This document shows, piece after piece, positions 27,464 through 35,726 of a stretch of DNA of 64,000 nt. This stretch comes from Pseudomonadota bacterium. Lineage in GTDB: Bacteria > Pseudomonadota > Gammaproteobacteria > UBA9339. Position 1 is the first letter of the stretch, and each line of letters opens with the position of its first letter. The stretch spans positions 1 to 64,000 of the forward strand of contig JAJXWM010000001.1 in assembly GCA_021781615.1 (NCBI GenBank), in the 5' to 3' direction. The notes beneath the pieces are model-generated. The model saw only the letters and a program-made list of their open reading frames with translations, was not told the DNA's origin and searched no databases. The position numbers and the translations under genes were made by a program.

Positions 27464-27517
27464 TTTATTTTATACTTTACCAGATCGGCAAACATTTTTG
27501 TACTAAAGGATTAGTCA

Positions 27518-27931
27518 TAAATAATAATAGCGCAGTTGCTACAAGATAAGTTAGTAAAATGTATAGAGAAAAATACTGATGGTGGACGTTTACGTAAAGT
27601 ATACTCCATAACAAAACAAGGGTTGTTCGTACTTAAACAATGGTTGGTTACTCCACCTCAAGAAACTACCGCTCGATTAGAATTCATGTTAAAACTATTC
27701 TACGGAAAAAATCTTTCGCAAGAAAGATACATTGCTCATATTCAACAACAGCAAGTTTCATCAGAAGAAAAATTAAAATTTTATCTAACGAAACAAAAGC
27801 ATATTCAAGAAGAACATAGTAATATTGATGCTTTTTATTGGCTGCAAACTTTAAGAAGAGCTATCTATCATACAAAAGCAGATATCGCCTGGTGCAAAGA
27901 TACATTAAGTTCAATTACTCCAAAGAGATAA
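27518..27931 (+). pseudogene. PadR-family regulator, N-terminus lost
   Basis: The readable frame (from just after a TAA at 27518-27520, first possible start TTG at 27536) encodes LRKVYSITKQGLFVLKQWL, the wing and linker of PadR regulators. The PadR C-terminal helical domain follows (RAIYHTKADIAWCKDTL). The first about 45 residues of a normal PadR, including most of the DNA-binding helix-turn-helix, are missing. MITE copy A lies 55 bp upstream. There is no ribosome site. It is probably dead. Confidence 0.7.
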
Positions 27932-28108
27932 ACATGCCTGAATTATTTGTGCAATCTGGTTTATACCAATTATGGACTGAATCTTTATTTTTCCATTTAA
28001 GCGTTGTGACTATTTGGCTCAATTGATCGTTAAGCATACTCTTGAAACCATTAGAAAATGACGTAACCCTGGGTCGTAAGGCTTAATTTTTTGTTAATAT
28101 TCTTTTTT

Positions 28109-28132
28109 ATGGGTTATGGTACCATAACCCAT
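28109..28132. promoter_or_regulatory. 24-bp perfect palindrome upstream of the LRR-like gene
   Basis: ATGGGTTATGGT is followed directly by its exact reverse complement. It lies 57 bp before the ATG at 28190, where a promoter or 5' leader would be. It could be an operator for a dimeric regulator or an RNA hairpin. No known binding site was recognised. Confidence 0.55.
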
Positions 28133-28189
28133 GCTGATACTGAATTATATATCGCCTTGCTTTACCAACTACCTTTTTAAGAGGGATTA

Positions 28190-30877
28190 ATGAAAAAAAT
28201 AAAGCCTTATAAGGCTATTTACAAAAAATGGTTTATATATCTTTGTCTATTGGCAATCTTGGTTATGTTTAGCCAAGTTAGCCTTGCTAGTTTAGAGGAT
28301 ATTGTTCTTTTTGATAAGGACAAAAGTAGCTTAACTCTTTATATACCTGAAAAGGGGCTGGACAAATCCGGCGCAGATGAAGTGCTGGGGTTTTTTAAGG
28401 CAAACCAATGGAAGATACGAAAAATTATATGTAGCCCCCAGCATTACAAAAATAATCGTCTTATTGATAATATATTACTGCAGTTAATTGCGACAATTTT
28501 ACGCGAACATCCTGAAATAATTGGCTTGGAATTCTATGGAGTAGAGGGCAGTGAGGACCTTCACCCGGGAATGGAAATGCTGGCGCGTGCTTTATTAGAG
28601 CGGGGGGTTGGATTAAATAAGTTAAGTTTGTGTGCTACTAGACATTTTGGGGATTCATATTTACCAATATTGGATGCCTTAAGAATGCTGGAAATATCTC
28701 ATCGTGGTATGTTGCAATCATTACGGATAGATGATGATAGCTATACTGTAAAGGCGCTAGAGGCAATCAATAGTTCGATGGCATCCTTTTCGCAGTTAAA
28801 AGAATTACATTTAGGGACACCCCTCTTTGAGGATTGGACCAGTATTTACACCAAAGAAGAATTAAAGTTAGCTGGAGAGGGCTTACTTCCAGCCCTTAAA
28901 GCAGCTGGAGCGAAACTAACCCATTTATGTATAGAAGGTACATATCCCATGGAAGCTTTTTATAAAGCCTCATTAGTCAGCTGGTTAGGAACTGAGGCCG
29001 GCGAAGATTTAATGTCTTTACTCCTCCCCCACGCAGAAGATGTGCTGCTAAGAAAATTAAGTGATTTAATAATATTAAATAGAAGACGCCTGAGGATGGT
29101 GGAGATGGATCCCACGGATATAGATTCTACTCTACCTGCCCTCGTATGTCATAATTTTCATATTACAGACACACATCTCCCTGTCTTCTGTGAATTTGAT
29201 GATGACGATTCTGAACAGGCTTATGCTACAGGCTTGGTAATAACGCTGCTCGCTACGAAAAGAAACAAGATCTTGGAAAAACTAAGTCTGCTATTAACAA
29301 AATTACAAGCAGGTGTACTTAGTTTAGCTCAACATCCAAGGATCGGAGTGAACTCTCCTCTCTATGTGTCATCATATATACATCAGCTGCTCGCGGAACC
29401 ATTAGCGAGCGCAAATGAGGTAAATAGCTTAGCAGAGCTTAAAGCTTTGGTATCAGCGTACATAATGTATCCAAACCCTGAAGTTCAAAAGTTAGTTAGA
29501 AAATTGGTAACGTGTCATGATACATTAGCCGCGGTTATAGGTAGCGATAACCTGATCCTTTTGCCTATCTCAGATCGACCTGCCGATATGATTGCTGCCA
29601 GCAGCATGTATCCAAACCCTGAAGTTCAAAAGTTAGTTAGAAAATTGGTAAAGGGTAATGATATATTAGCCAACACTATGAGTGGCTATAACCCGATCCT
29701 TTTGCCTGTCTCAGATCGACCTGCCGATATGATTGCTGCCAGCAGCGGACCATCGGATACTGACAATTCATCAGATAGCAGTCCATCTGATGATGATAGA
29801 GCACCAGCTGCTAACCTTCCTGTCTTATGTGATGTTGATGAGATCGATGTTGATAAGGGCTATGCTATAGGCTCGGAAATAGCGCGGCTCGCTACGAAGA
29901 GAAACGAGATCTTGGAAAAACTAAGTCTGCTATTAACAAAATTACAAGCAGGTGTACTTAGTTTAGCTCAACATCCAAGGCTCGGAGTGTACTCTCATCT
30001 CTATGTGTTATCATATATACATCAGCTGCTCGCGGAACCATTAGCGAGCGCAATTGAGGTAAATAGCTTAGAAGAGCTTAAAGCTTGGGTAGCAGCGTAT
30101 ATAATGCATCCAAACCATGAAGTTCAAAAGTTAGTTAGAAAATTGGTAACGTGTCATGATAAATTAGCCGTGGTTATAGGTGACGATAACCTGATCCTTT
30201 TGCCTGTCTCAGATCGACCTGCCGATATGATTGCTGCCAGCAGCGGATCATCGGATACTGACAATTCATCAGATAGCAGTCCATCTGATGATGATAGCGC
30301 ACCAGCTGCTAACCTTCTACCAGCTACTGCCGGCGCATGCGGTAGTTCAATCTCGAGTTCCGGCAACACCTTAGCAATAAAAAATGAGACCCCCAAAGTT
30401 ATCGCAAGCCAGAATAAACTTGCTATTACTAAAGACTCTAATTTTACTGCTTTGATAGTCTCGAATGCCGGAGTGGAAAAACCACGCTTTGTAGAAAACT
30501 TAAAAGCTTTTACCACTTTCAAACAGCAATTGAATGGGTTTTTTCAGCTAATTTTGAGTGGTGATATTAAAGGAAAAGAATTTTTATCTGAACTGATAGC
30601 CAAGATAACTAATAGCAGTGAGTTAACCGATGACCAGAAAAAAGAGCTTTTAGAGGAGGCAAAGAGGATCGATAACATGTTATCTCCCCTGGCTATAGTT
30701 AGCTCGATGCAGGAATTTATCACTAGAACTGAAGATGGCTTTAGTGCAAACAATGTGGATGAACTATTTGATTCTACTTTGTCAAACCCACATCCTATGG
30801 CGCTGATCATGCATGCAAAGTATGCAATAGGCTCACGAAATTTTGGTTTTAACCACTTAACAGGAATGGCAAAATAG
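28190..30877 (+). CDS. Exported LRR-like protein with internal duplication and shared C-terminal domain
   Basis: 895 residues behind an AGAGGG ribosome site. A Sec signal peptide (WFIYLCLLAILVMFSQVSLA) is followed by a region with leucine-rich-repeat character (about 40-270; ATILREHPEIIGLEFYGVEG, LKLAGEGLLPALKAAGAKLT). Residues about 345-540 and 560-715 are two copies of one module (KRNxILEKLSLLLTKLQAGV, then SDRPADMIAASS). An extra partial unit sits inside the first copy. Each ends in an acidic/Ser linker with DNSSDSSPSDDD. The last about 120 residues resemble the C-terminal domain of the protein encoded at 8486-12184. Probably a surface or secreted host-interaction protein; function unknown. 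Confidence 0.78.
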   Translation: MKKIKPYKAIYKKWFIYLCLLAILVMFSQVSLASLEDIVLFDKDKSSLTLYIPEKGLDKSGADEVLGFFKANQWKIRKIICSPQHYKNNRLIDNILLQLIATILREHPEIIGLEFYGVEGSEDLHPGMEMLARALLERGVGLNKLSLCATRHFGDSYLPILDALRMLEISHRGMLQSLRIDDDSYTVKALEAINSSMASFSQLKELHLGTPLFEDWTSIYTKEELKLAGEGLLPALKAAGAKLTHLCIEGTYPMEAFYKASLVSWLGTEAGEDLMSLLLPHAEDVLLRKLSDLIILNRRRLRMVEMDPTDIDSTLPALVCHNFHITDTHLPVFCEFDDDDSEQAYATGLVITLLATKRNKILEKLSLLLTKLQAGVLSLAQHPRIGVNSPLYVSSYIHQLLAEPLASANEVNSLAELKALVSAYIMYPNPEVQKLVRKLVTCHDTLAAVIGSDNLILLPISDRPADMIAASSMYPNPEVQKLVRKLVKGNDILANTMSGYNPILLPVSDRPADMIAASSGPSDTDNSSDSSPSDDDRAPAANLPVLCDVDEIDVDKGYAIGSEIARLATKRNEILEKLSLLLTKLQAGVLSLAQHPRLGVYSHLYVLSYIHQLLAEPLASAIEVNSLEELKAWVAAYIMHPNHEVQKLVRKLVTCHDKLAVVIGDDNLILLPVSDRPADMIAASSGSSDTDNSSDSSPSDDDSAPAANLLPATAGACGSSISSSGNTLAIKNETPKVIASQNKLAITKDSNFTALIVSNAGVEKPRFVENLKAFTTFKQQLNGFFQLILSGDIKGKEFLSELIAKITNSSELTDDQKKELLEEAKRIDNMLSPLAIVSSMQEFITRTEDGFSANNVDELFDSTLSNPHPMALIMHAKYAIGSRNFGFNHLTGMAK
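29215..30315 (+). repeat. Intragenic duplication in the LRR-like gene
   Basis: About 450 bp from near 29860 repeats about 29215-29760 with very few changes (for example the stretches encoding EKLSLLLTKLQAGVLSLAQH and DRPADMIAASS). The first copy also carries an additional partial unit encoding YPNPEVQKLVRKLV. The near-identity indicates a recent event and a site where alleles are likely to vary in length. Confidence 0.88.
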
Positions 30878-30885
30878 TCAGATCT

Positions 30886-30942
30886 CAGCCGGCATATAAA
30901 TTTTATAGGGCAGTCCTGTGCCCACAAGTTCCGGCTTTTTAA
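30886..30942 (+). terminator. Terminator of the LRR-like gene
   Basis: AGCCGG and CCGGCT form an outer stem around an inner hairpin (GGGCA and TGCCC), followed by TTTTTAAA. It lies just beyond the stop at 30877. A good candidate for a rho-independent terminator, though the loop is long. Confidence 0.6.
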
Positions 30943-31053
30943 ATTTCTTAGTAATTAGCTACTAAAGTCAAAATTATACGCCTTTAAAAACCTTGAGAAA
31001 TCGTTATAATGGAGCCAACATAATATAAATGTAACATGGAATAAAAAGCACGC

Positions 31054-31653
31054 ATGGCAAACTTAACCACCCTCTTGCGATTAGCATCGATATTTGTCAT
31101 TGGAGCAATCGCGCTATATACCGAGACACCGTGGCAATTTTTAGCTTCGCCATTAATAGCTATTAATATTTTACTCGACGGCTTAGATGGCATAATTGCG
31201 AGAAAGCACCAAGAAACTTCCGTGTTTGGCGCTTTGTTCGACATCGCCGCCGACCGGATCATTGAAATTACCCTATGGATTATTTTAGCAAAGCTCAACG
31301 TAGCATCGATTTGGATTGCAATAATTTATTTAACTCGAGGAATTTTAGTTGATAACTTAAGGACACCGCACGCCAATCAAGGCAACATGCCATTTAGCAT
31401 CATGAGAACCTCTTTAGGAAAATTTTTGGTTAGCAGCAGAACCATGCGCTTTGCTTCTGGCTTTATAAAACTAACCACGTTTTCTTGGTTGTTTTTCATC
31501 ATCCCGGCATCTGCTACCTGGCCAACAACGTTTATCACTTATGGTGATTTGTTTAGCTGGATCAGCAACATTTTGATTTATACTTCGGTCGCAATTTGCT
31601 TGGCACGAGGGATTCCAGTAATCATGGAAACCATTATGTGCAAAAAATGGTAA
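31054..31653 (+). CDS. CDP-alcohol phosphatidyltransferase family protein
   Basis: A 199-residue integral membrane protein with the family signature DGLDGIIARKHQETSVFGAL followed by FDIAADR (D, DG, AR, G, D, D all in register). The family transfers a phosphatidyl or similar group from a CDP-activated lipid to an alcohol such as glycerol-3-phosphate or inositol. Which alcohol is used cannot be decided from the sequence; PgsA-like is possible, but the other signatures are weak. It converges on waaC, the last 20 bp overlapping. Confidence 0.8.
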   Translation: MANLTTLLRLASIFVIGAIALYTETPWQFLASPLIAINILLDGLDGIIARKHQETSVFGALFDIAADRIIEITLWIILAKLNVASIWIAIIYLTRGILVDNLRTPHANQGNMPFSIMRTSLGKFLVSSRTMRFASGFIKLTTFSWLFFIIPASATWPTTFITYGDLFSWISNILIYTSVAICLARGIPVIMETIMCKKW

Positions 31654-32593
31654 CCATTTTACTCCAAACATCCTCGGCGCTAAGATTTTCCATATTAGTC
31701 AAATGCGCTTGATTTTTTCCATAGGTACCAGCCAAATTTGGATCGGTTGGCCCATATAAAGAAACCGCCGGCACACTAAGAGCAGCAGATAAATGACTAA
31801 GGCCGGTATCAAGAGCAACCACACCATTCGCCCCCAGCAAAATCGCTCCAAGCTCCGTAAGAGTCGACTTTGACAATACTTCAACATTGTCAGATCCTCT
31901 TGCTATATTATTCGCCCGAACAAGCTCCTCATTATTTCCCCACGGCAATTTTACTTTAAATCCTTCCTTTTTTGCTAAGCCCGCAAGCTCTATCCATTTT
32001 TTTTCTTGCCAACATTTTTTACTGCGGCTAGCTCCATGGATAAAAACCAAGTATTTTCCTGTCGATATTTTCCCTTCTTTGCCAACAAACCTTTCCTTGA
32101 TCAGTCCATAATCCAGAACATCGGTAGTTATTTTATAGCCGAGAGCTTTCGCAAACAACTGTCGCGATCTTTCCACCGCATGCAAACTTCTTGGTATATT
32201 AAACTTATTTTGATAAAAATAAGCAGCGAGCGGCTCACGAGCACAAGTCACATCAAAACCATAACTTGTACCGCATGCAATCTTTGCGACCACAGCGCTT
32301 TTAAGCAACCCTTGGACATCGAGAATATAGTCATATTTTTCAGCTTTAAGTTTTTGCCAAAAAATACGCACCTCTTTGCTGGTAGATAAGCAAAATAGTT
32401 TTTTCCGCCATCGACGTAATGCGATTGGAACAATCGAATCTACCGCCTGGTGCCAGCGGGGAATTTCACTGAAATTTTCTTCAATAACCCAATCAAATTT
32501 AATACCGGAAATAGCTTTCGTTGCATCGGTAACAGCAGGCAATGTGCTTATAACATCTCCCATTGAGGAAAGCTTAACAATTAATACTCTCAT
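31634..32593 (-). CDS. waaC: Lipopolysaccharide heptosyltransferase I
   Basis: Adds the first heptose to Kdo2-lipid A. 319 residues, family GT9, with the start VLIVKLSSMGDVISTLPA, a middle DVQGLLKSAVVAK and the ADP-heptose site GVVALDTGLSHLSAAL followed by LYGPTDPNLAGTYG. Its presence with kdsB indicates an LPS with at least an inner core. The 3' end overlaps the convergent CDP-alcohol transferase by 20 bp. Confidence 0.92.
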   Translation of the reverse strand: MRVLIVKLSSMGDVISTLPAVTDATKAISGIKFDWVIEENFSEIPRWHQAVDSIVPIALRRWRKKLFCLSTSKEVRIFWQKLKAEKYDYILDVQGLLKSAVVAKIACGTSYGFDVTCAREPLAAYFYQNKFNIPRSLHAVERSRQLFAKALGYKITTDVLDYGLIKERFVGKEGKISTGKYLVFIHGASRSKKCWQEKKWIELAGLAKKEGFKVKLPWGNNEELVRANNIARGSDNVEVLSKSTLTELGAILLGANGVVALDTGLSHLSAALSVPAVSLYGPTDPNLAGTYGKNQAHLTNMENLSAEDVWSKMVTIFCT

Positions 32594-32632
32594 TATTCCT
32601 CTTAACTAACTATATTTAGAGTTCTTGCAAAA

Positions 32633-33151
32633 TCAGTGCGTCGAAAAAACCAGGGACAATACCAGCAAAGAAAAAAGAAAAATAAAAATTTTGTTTGCTC
32701 CTGAATTGCCATACCCACCGGCGGCTGTTTTTGGCGCTTCTTTTTCCTCCGCCTGGACAATCGCATCTTTACCACCACGCACAAACCAAGCATTGTTTCG
32801 ATAATCGATCAAAATCTCTGATCCCGCGCCAATCGGTTTAATAGCCACAAACTTGATTATTCTATCACTACGTGTCTGGTAAAATTCAGCATTAGGGGTG
32901 TCAGAATGGTTGTAAATAGAACCAAACCCTAGGGACATAGCCACCTCAATATCATTCCAATAAAACATCCGATTACCCATCTCACCTAGCTTATCAAGTG
33001 TTTCTCTTTTGGTAGTAAGCACCAAACACTCTTCAATTAATTCGCCAGAAAAAATATCACGCGTAGCAAATACCCCATAGCGATGAATCGATGACAGTCG
33101 AACTTCTATAGGGGATCTAACAAAACTGTCTTTTATGGCTGCTTCTTGCAT
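32633..33151 (-). CDS. SET-domain protein with C-terminal membrane anchor
   Basis: 172 residues. The SET fold is recognisable from RYGVFATRDIFSGELIEE (about 24-41), GFGSIYNHSDTPNAEF (the NH and PN signature, about 75-90) and GSEILIDYRNNAWF. SET proteins are lysine methyltransferases; in Legionella-type bacteria some are effectors that modify host histones. Here the C-terminus adds a Gly/Ala linker and one hydrophobic helix (IFIFLFSLLVLSLVF) ending two residues before the stop, a tail-anchor layout that would hold the enzyme at a membrane. An AGAGA-type ribosome site precedes the ATG. No post-SET cysteines are seen. Substrate unknown. Confidence 0.8.
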   Translation of the reverse strand: MQEAAIKDSFVRSPIEVRLSSIHRYGVFATRDIFSGELIEECLVLTTKRETLDKLGEMGNRMFYWNDIEVAMSLGFGSIYNHSDTPNAEFYQTRSDRIIKFVAIKPIGAGSEILIDYRNNAWFVRGGKDAIVQAEEKEAPKTAAGGYGNSGANKIFIFLFSLLVLSLVFSTH

Positions 33152-33172
33152 GTTTTATCTCTTCTTAAAAAA

Positions 33173-33245
33173 TGGGCGATACTGGAGTCGAACCAGCTAC
33201 CCCTGCCGTGTGAAAGCAGTGCTCTGCCAAATGAGCTAATCGCCC
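33173..33245 (-). tRNA. tRNA-Val (anticodon CAC)
   Basis: On the minus strand a full cloverleaf can be drawn: acceptor GGGCGAT with ATCGCCC, D arm GCTC/GAGC, anticodon stem CTGCT/GGCAG around loop TTCACAC (anticodon CAC), and T arm CTGG-TTCGACT-CCAG. The discriminator is A and the CCA end is not encoded (TTT follows), unlike tRNA-Lys at 44700. A CAC valine tRNA reads GUG only; it is uncommon in gammaproteobacteria, where UAC and GAC are usual. Confidence 0.9.
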
Positions 33246-33443
33246 GTTGCAACCTTGTTCAATTATAATATACCGCCTACTAATCTATATATCTTCTGGA
33301 TCCCCGCCAAAGTTTCTCCCAATTATGTTTTAAAAGGGGCGGGGACTTCGGCTAATCGCCCTTTTACTTTTCCATCAAAACAGGTAAAGTATAATCATAA
33401 ATCCCATAGTTGCAACATTAGAAAAGCATTACTGAGAACGTTT

Positions 33444-34847
33444 ATGACCATACGCACTAGATTTGCACCAAGCCCTACGGGCAATTTACATTTAGGCAGT
33501 ATCCGTACCGCACTTTATAGCTGGCTATATACCCGCAATCGTGGCGGTGAATTTGTTTTACGTATTGAAGATACCGACCAAGAGCGCTCAACCAAAGAAG
33601 CGACACAAAACATCATGGAAAGTATGGAGTGGTTAGGCCTTGATTATGACGCTGGACCGTTCTACCAAGCCGAACGCCTAGATAAATACCGACAAGCAGC
33701 AGAACAGCTAATCGAAGAAGGATCAGCATATCGTTGTTATTGTTCTAAAGAAAGGCTGACCGAACTCCGCGACAAGCAATTAGCCAACAAAGAAAAACCA
33801 AAATATGACGGCTGCTGCCGTGACAAAAACCTCCCGGCAAGAGCTGACCAACCATTTGTCATCCGCTTTAGAAATGATCTAGAAGGATCAGTAAGCTTTG
33901 AAGATCAAGTGCTGGGACCGCTCAGCTTTCAAAATAGCGAATTAGACGACTTAGTAATTATCCGCAGCGATCTCTTTCCTACCTACAATTTTTGCGTAGT
34001 GGTTGATGATCTTTCCATGAAAATAACCCATGTTATTCGTGGCGCGGACCATATCAATAACACCCCGCGACAAATAAATATTTTCCGCGCTTTTAAAGCT
34101 GAACCGCCAATATATGCCCATGTTCCACTAATTTTGGGTAAAGATGGGAAACTATTATCAAAACGCCACGGCGCAGTAAGTGTGCTGCAATATCGAGACG
34201 ACGGTTATCTACCAGAAGCATTATTAAACTGCTTAGTAAGGCTTGGCTGGTCACATGGTAACCAGGAAATTTTCTCGCGCGATGAAATTATTAAACTTTT
34301 CGATATTAAAGATATAAATAAAGCTGCGGCTTCCTTCGACCCAGAAAAATTACTTTGGCTTAATCGTCATTACATCAAAACCCTAGACTCCAAAGTGATT
34401 GCCGATCGCCTCAAACCATTTATGCAAGAATTAAAAATTGATTATCAAACCAGCGGCCCAACACTTGAAGAGCTCGTAGTAGGGCTGCGGGAACGCGCAG
34501 AAACTTTGCGTGAAATGGCAATTAAAAGCAGATACTTCTATGAAAATTTTGAACAATATGAAGATGATGCGAAAAAACATCTAACTCCAGAAATAATTCC
34601 TTTTGTCGAAGCTTTTAAACAATCCCTTGAAAAGTTAGACGCCTGGACCGACGAAGCCTTACATCAAGCGATAGAAGAGGTCGCCAAACAATTTGGACTA
34701 AAACTCGGCAAAATCGCTCAACCAATTAGAGTAGCAGTTACTGGGTCTACGGTTTCACCACCACTCAACACAACCCTACGCTTAATTGGTAAACAAAATA
34801 CGCTAAAAAGAATCAGCGCGGTATTGTTGTATTTAGCTAAAACGTAA
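33444..34847 (+). CDS. gltX: Glutamyl-tRNA synthetase
   Basis: Charges tRNA-Glu. The start at 33444 (MTIRTRFAPSPTGNLHLGS) is the family start; the upstream open frame from 33255 is unrelated. 467 residues. Class I motifs are the HIGH-type HLGS in PSPTGNLHLGS and the KMSKS-type LSKRHG near residue 240. A Cys-rich zinc motif (YRCYCSKERL) lies near residue 100. The final codons read AAA ACG TAA, where the TAA is formed by the first bases of the MITE inserted at 34844. Before insertion the site would have read AAA ACC TAA, so the protein is unchanged. Confidence 0.96.
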   Translation: MTIRTRFAPSPTGNLHLGSIRTALYSWLYTRNRGGEFVLRIEDTDQERSTKEATQNIMESMEWLGLDYDAGPFYQAERLDKYRQAAEQLIEEGSAYRCYCSKERLTELRDKQLANKEKPKYDGCCRDKNLPARADQPFVIRFRNDLEGSVSFEDQVLGPLSFQNSELDDLVIIRSDLFPTYNFCVVVDDLSMKITHVIRGADHINNTPRQINIFRAFKAEPPIYAHVPLILGKDGKLLSKRHGAVSVLQYRDDGYLPEALLNCLVRLGWSHGNQEIFSRDEIIKLFDIKDINKAAASFDPEKLLWLNRHYIKTLDSKVIADRLKPFMQELKIDYQTSGPTLEELVVGLRERAETLREMAIKSRYFYENFEQYEDDAKKHLTPEIIPFVEAFKQSLEKLDAWTDEALHQAIEEVAKQFGLKLGKIAQPIRVAVTGSTVSPPLNTTLRLIGKQNTLKRISAVLLYLAKT

Positions 34848-35063
34848 CTATTCAGCACAGGTAGTAAAAACCGCTACTTGTGCTTATTTTTTATTAAAAA
34901 TCGTAAATAATACAACAAATTACTTATCAGCTAAGTTGCTATCTGTTTTAATCAACTGGAACTAACTCATAATTTAGAAGACACTTGACGTTTAGCCTTA
35001 ATTTTCAGCATAATTCGCGTATAGCGCTTTTTGCTATGCGCGAATTATGCTGAATAGTTACGA
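34844..35063. mobile_element. MITE family 2, copy B (220 bp), inserted at the gltX stop
   Basis: Homologous to 27237-27463, with ends GTAACTATTCAGCA and TGCTGAATAGTTAC plus two bases. It is flanked by TAAAAC on both sides (34838-34843 and 35064-35069). The target duplication includes the last gltX codons, and removing the element restores ACC TAA. It carries the same long hairpin near its right end. Confidence 0.9.
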
Positions 35064-35337
35064 TAAAACCTAAAAACTTACTGATTAGCAATACCAATAA
35101 ATTCTGCTGCACAAGGATTTTTGGCCAGATTAATGGCTATCGGAAAAATGGAGGGGTTCGGCGTAGACACCCTAGCTGCTGACAAAAAAGCTAAAAAATT
35201 TTGATAATGTTGGTACAAATGTTAAAATTATCTCGCAGTTGAGGAGCGTCTTTCTCGAGCTGGTTAGAAAATGACGCAATCCTGAAAAGGGCTACGGGTT
35301 TATCCGTTGGTATTCACAAAAATAATTGAGGTAAAAA

Positions 35338-35643
35338 ATGATAGTGAATTTAGAAAAAAAAGAATTATGGCTTGTTAATGGATCTCAGGGTGTATGTCAG
35401 TGTCAATCGTATTCGTGGACTGAAATTGGGTCTACTACTGTGGGCAGCGAGGGTGATTGCGTTAGTATGTGTTGTGGATATGTATCCGGTCGTCAATATC
35501 GTTTCACTCCTAATACTCATAGAGCTGAAGACGGTGAAATTCCTTGGAGCGATTGTCCAATAACTAAAAAAGTTGTAACGGGTGTTGCTGGAGGTGGGTT
35601 GTTAGTGGTGCTCGGTGCGGCTACGGGTTGTTCGATATCATAA
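35338..35643 (+). CDS. Double-glycine-leader-type Cys-rich peptide
   Basis: 101 residues behind a strong GAGG ribosome site. The N-terminus NLEKKELWLVNGSQG has the pattern L-x3-E-L-x2-V-x-G of bacteriocin leader peptides that are cut by C39 peptidases. The mature part begins CQCQSYSWTEIG, contains GDCVSMCCGYVSGRQYRF and ends in a Gly/Val hydrophobic segment (VVTGVAGGGLLVVLGAATG). The C-x3-CC and YR-aromatic pattern recurs in the peptide at 45429 and more weakly at 58066. No transporter or modifying enzyme is adjacent. Bacteriocin, RiPP precursor or signalling peptide are all possible. Confidence 0.6.
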   Translation: MIVNLEKKELWLVNGSQGVCQCQSYSWTEIGSTTVGSEGDCVSMCCGYVSGRQYRFTPNTHRAEDGEIPWSDCPITKKVVTGVAGGGLLVVLGAATGCSIS

Positions 35644-35726
35644 ACGACATAAGTTTAAAACCGTTTGTAAAGCAAAGAGTAGGGCTAGTTTATTAAAGTA
35701 ATACATCAATTTCCCCGGTAAGATTT

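Noticed and set aside
27933-28025. 30-codon frame after the PadR remnant (PELFVQSGLYQLW)
   Set aside because: Looks slightly like the start of a decarboxylase beta subunit but ends at once; too short to support.
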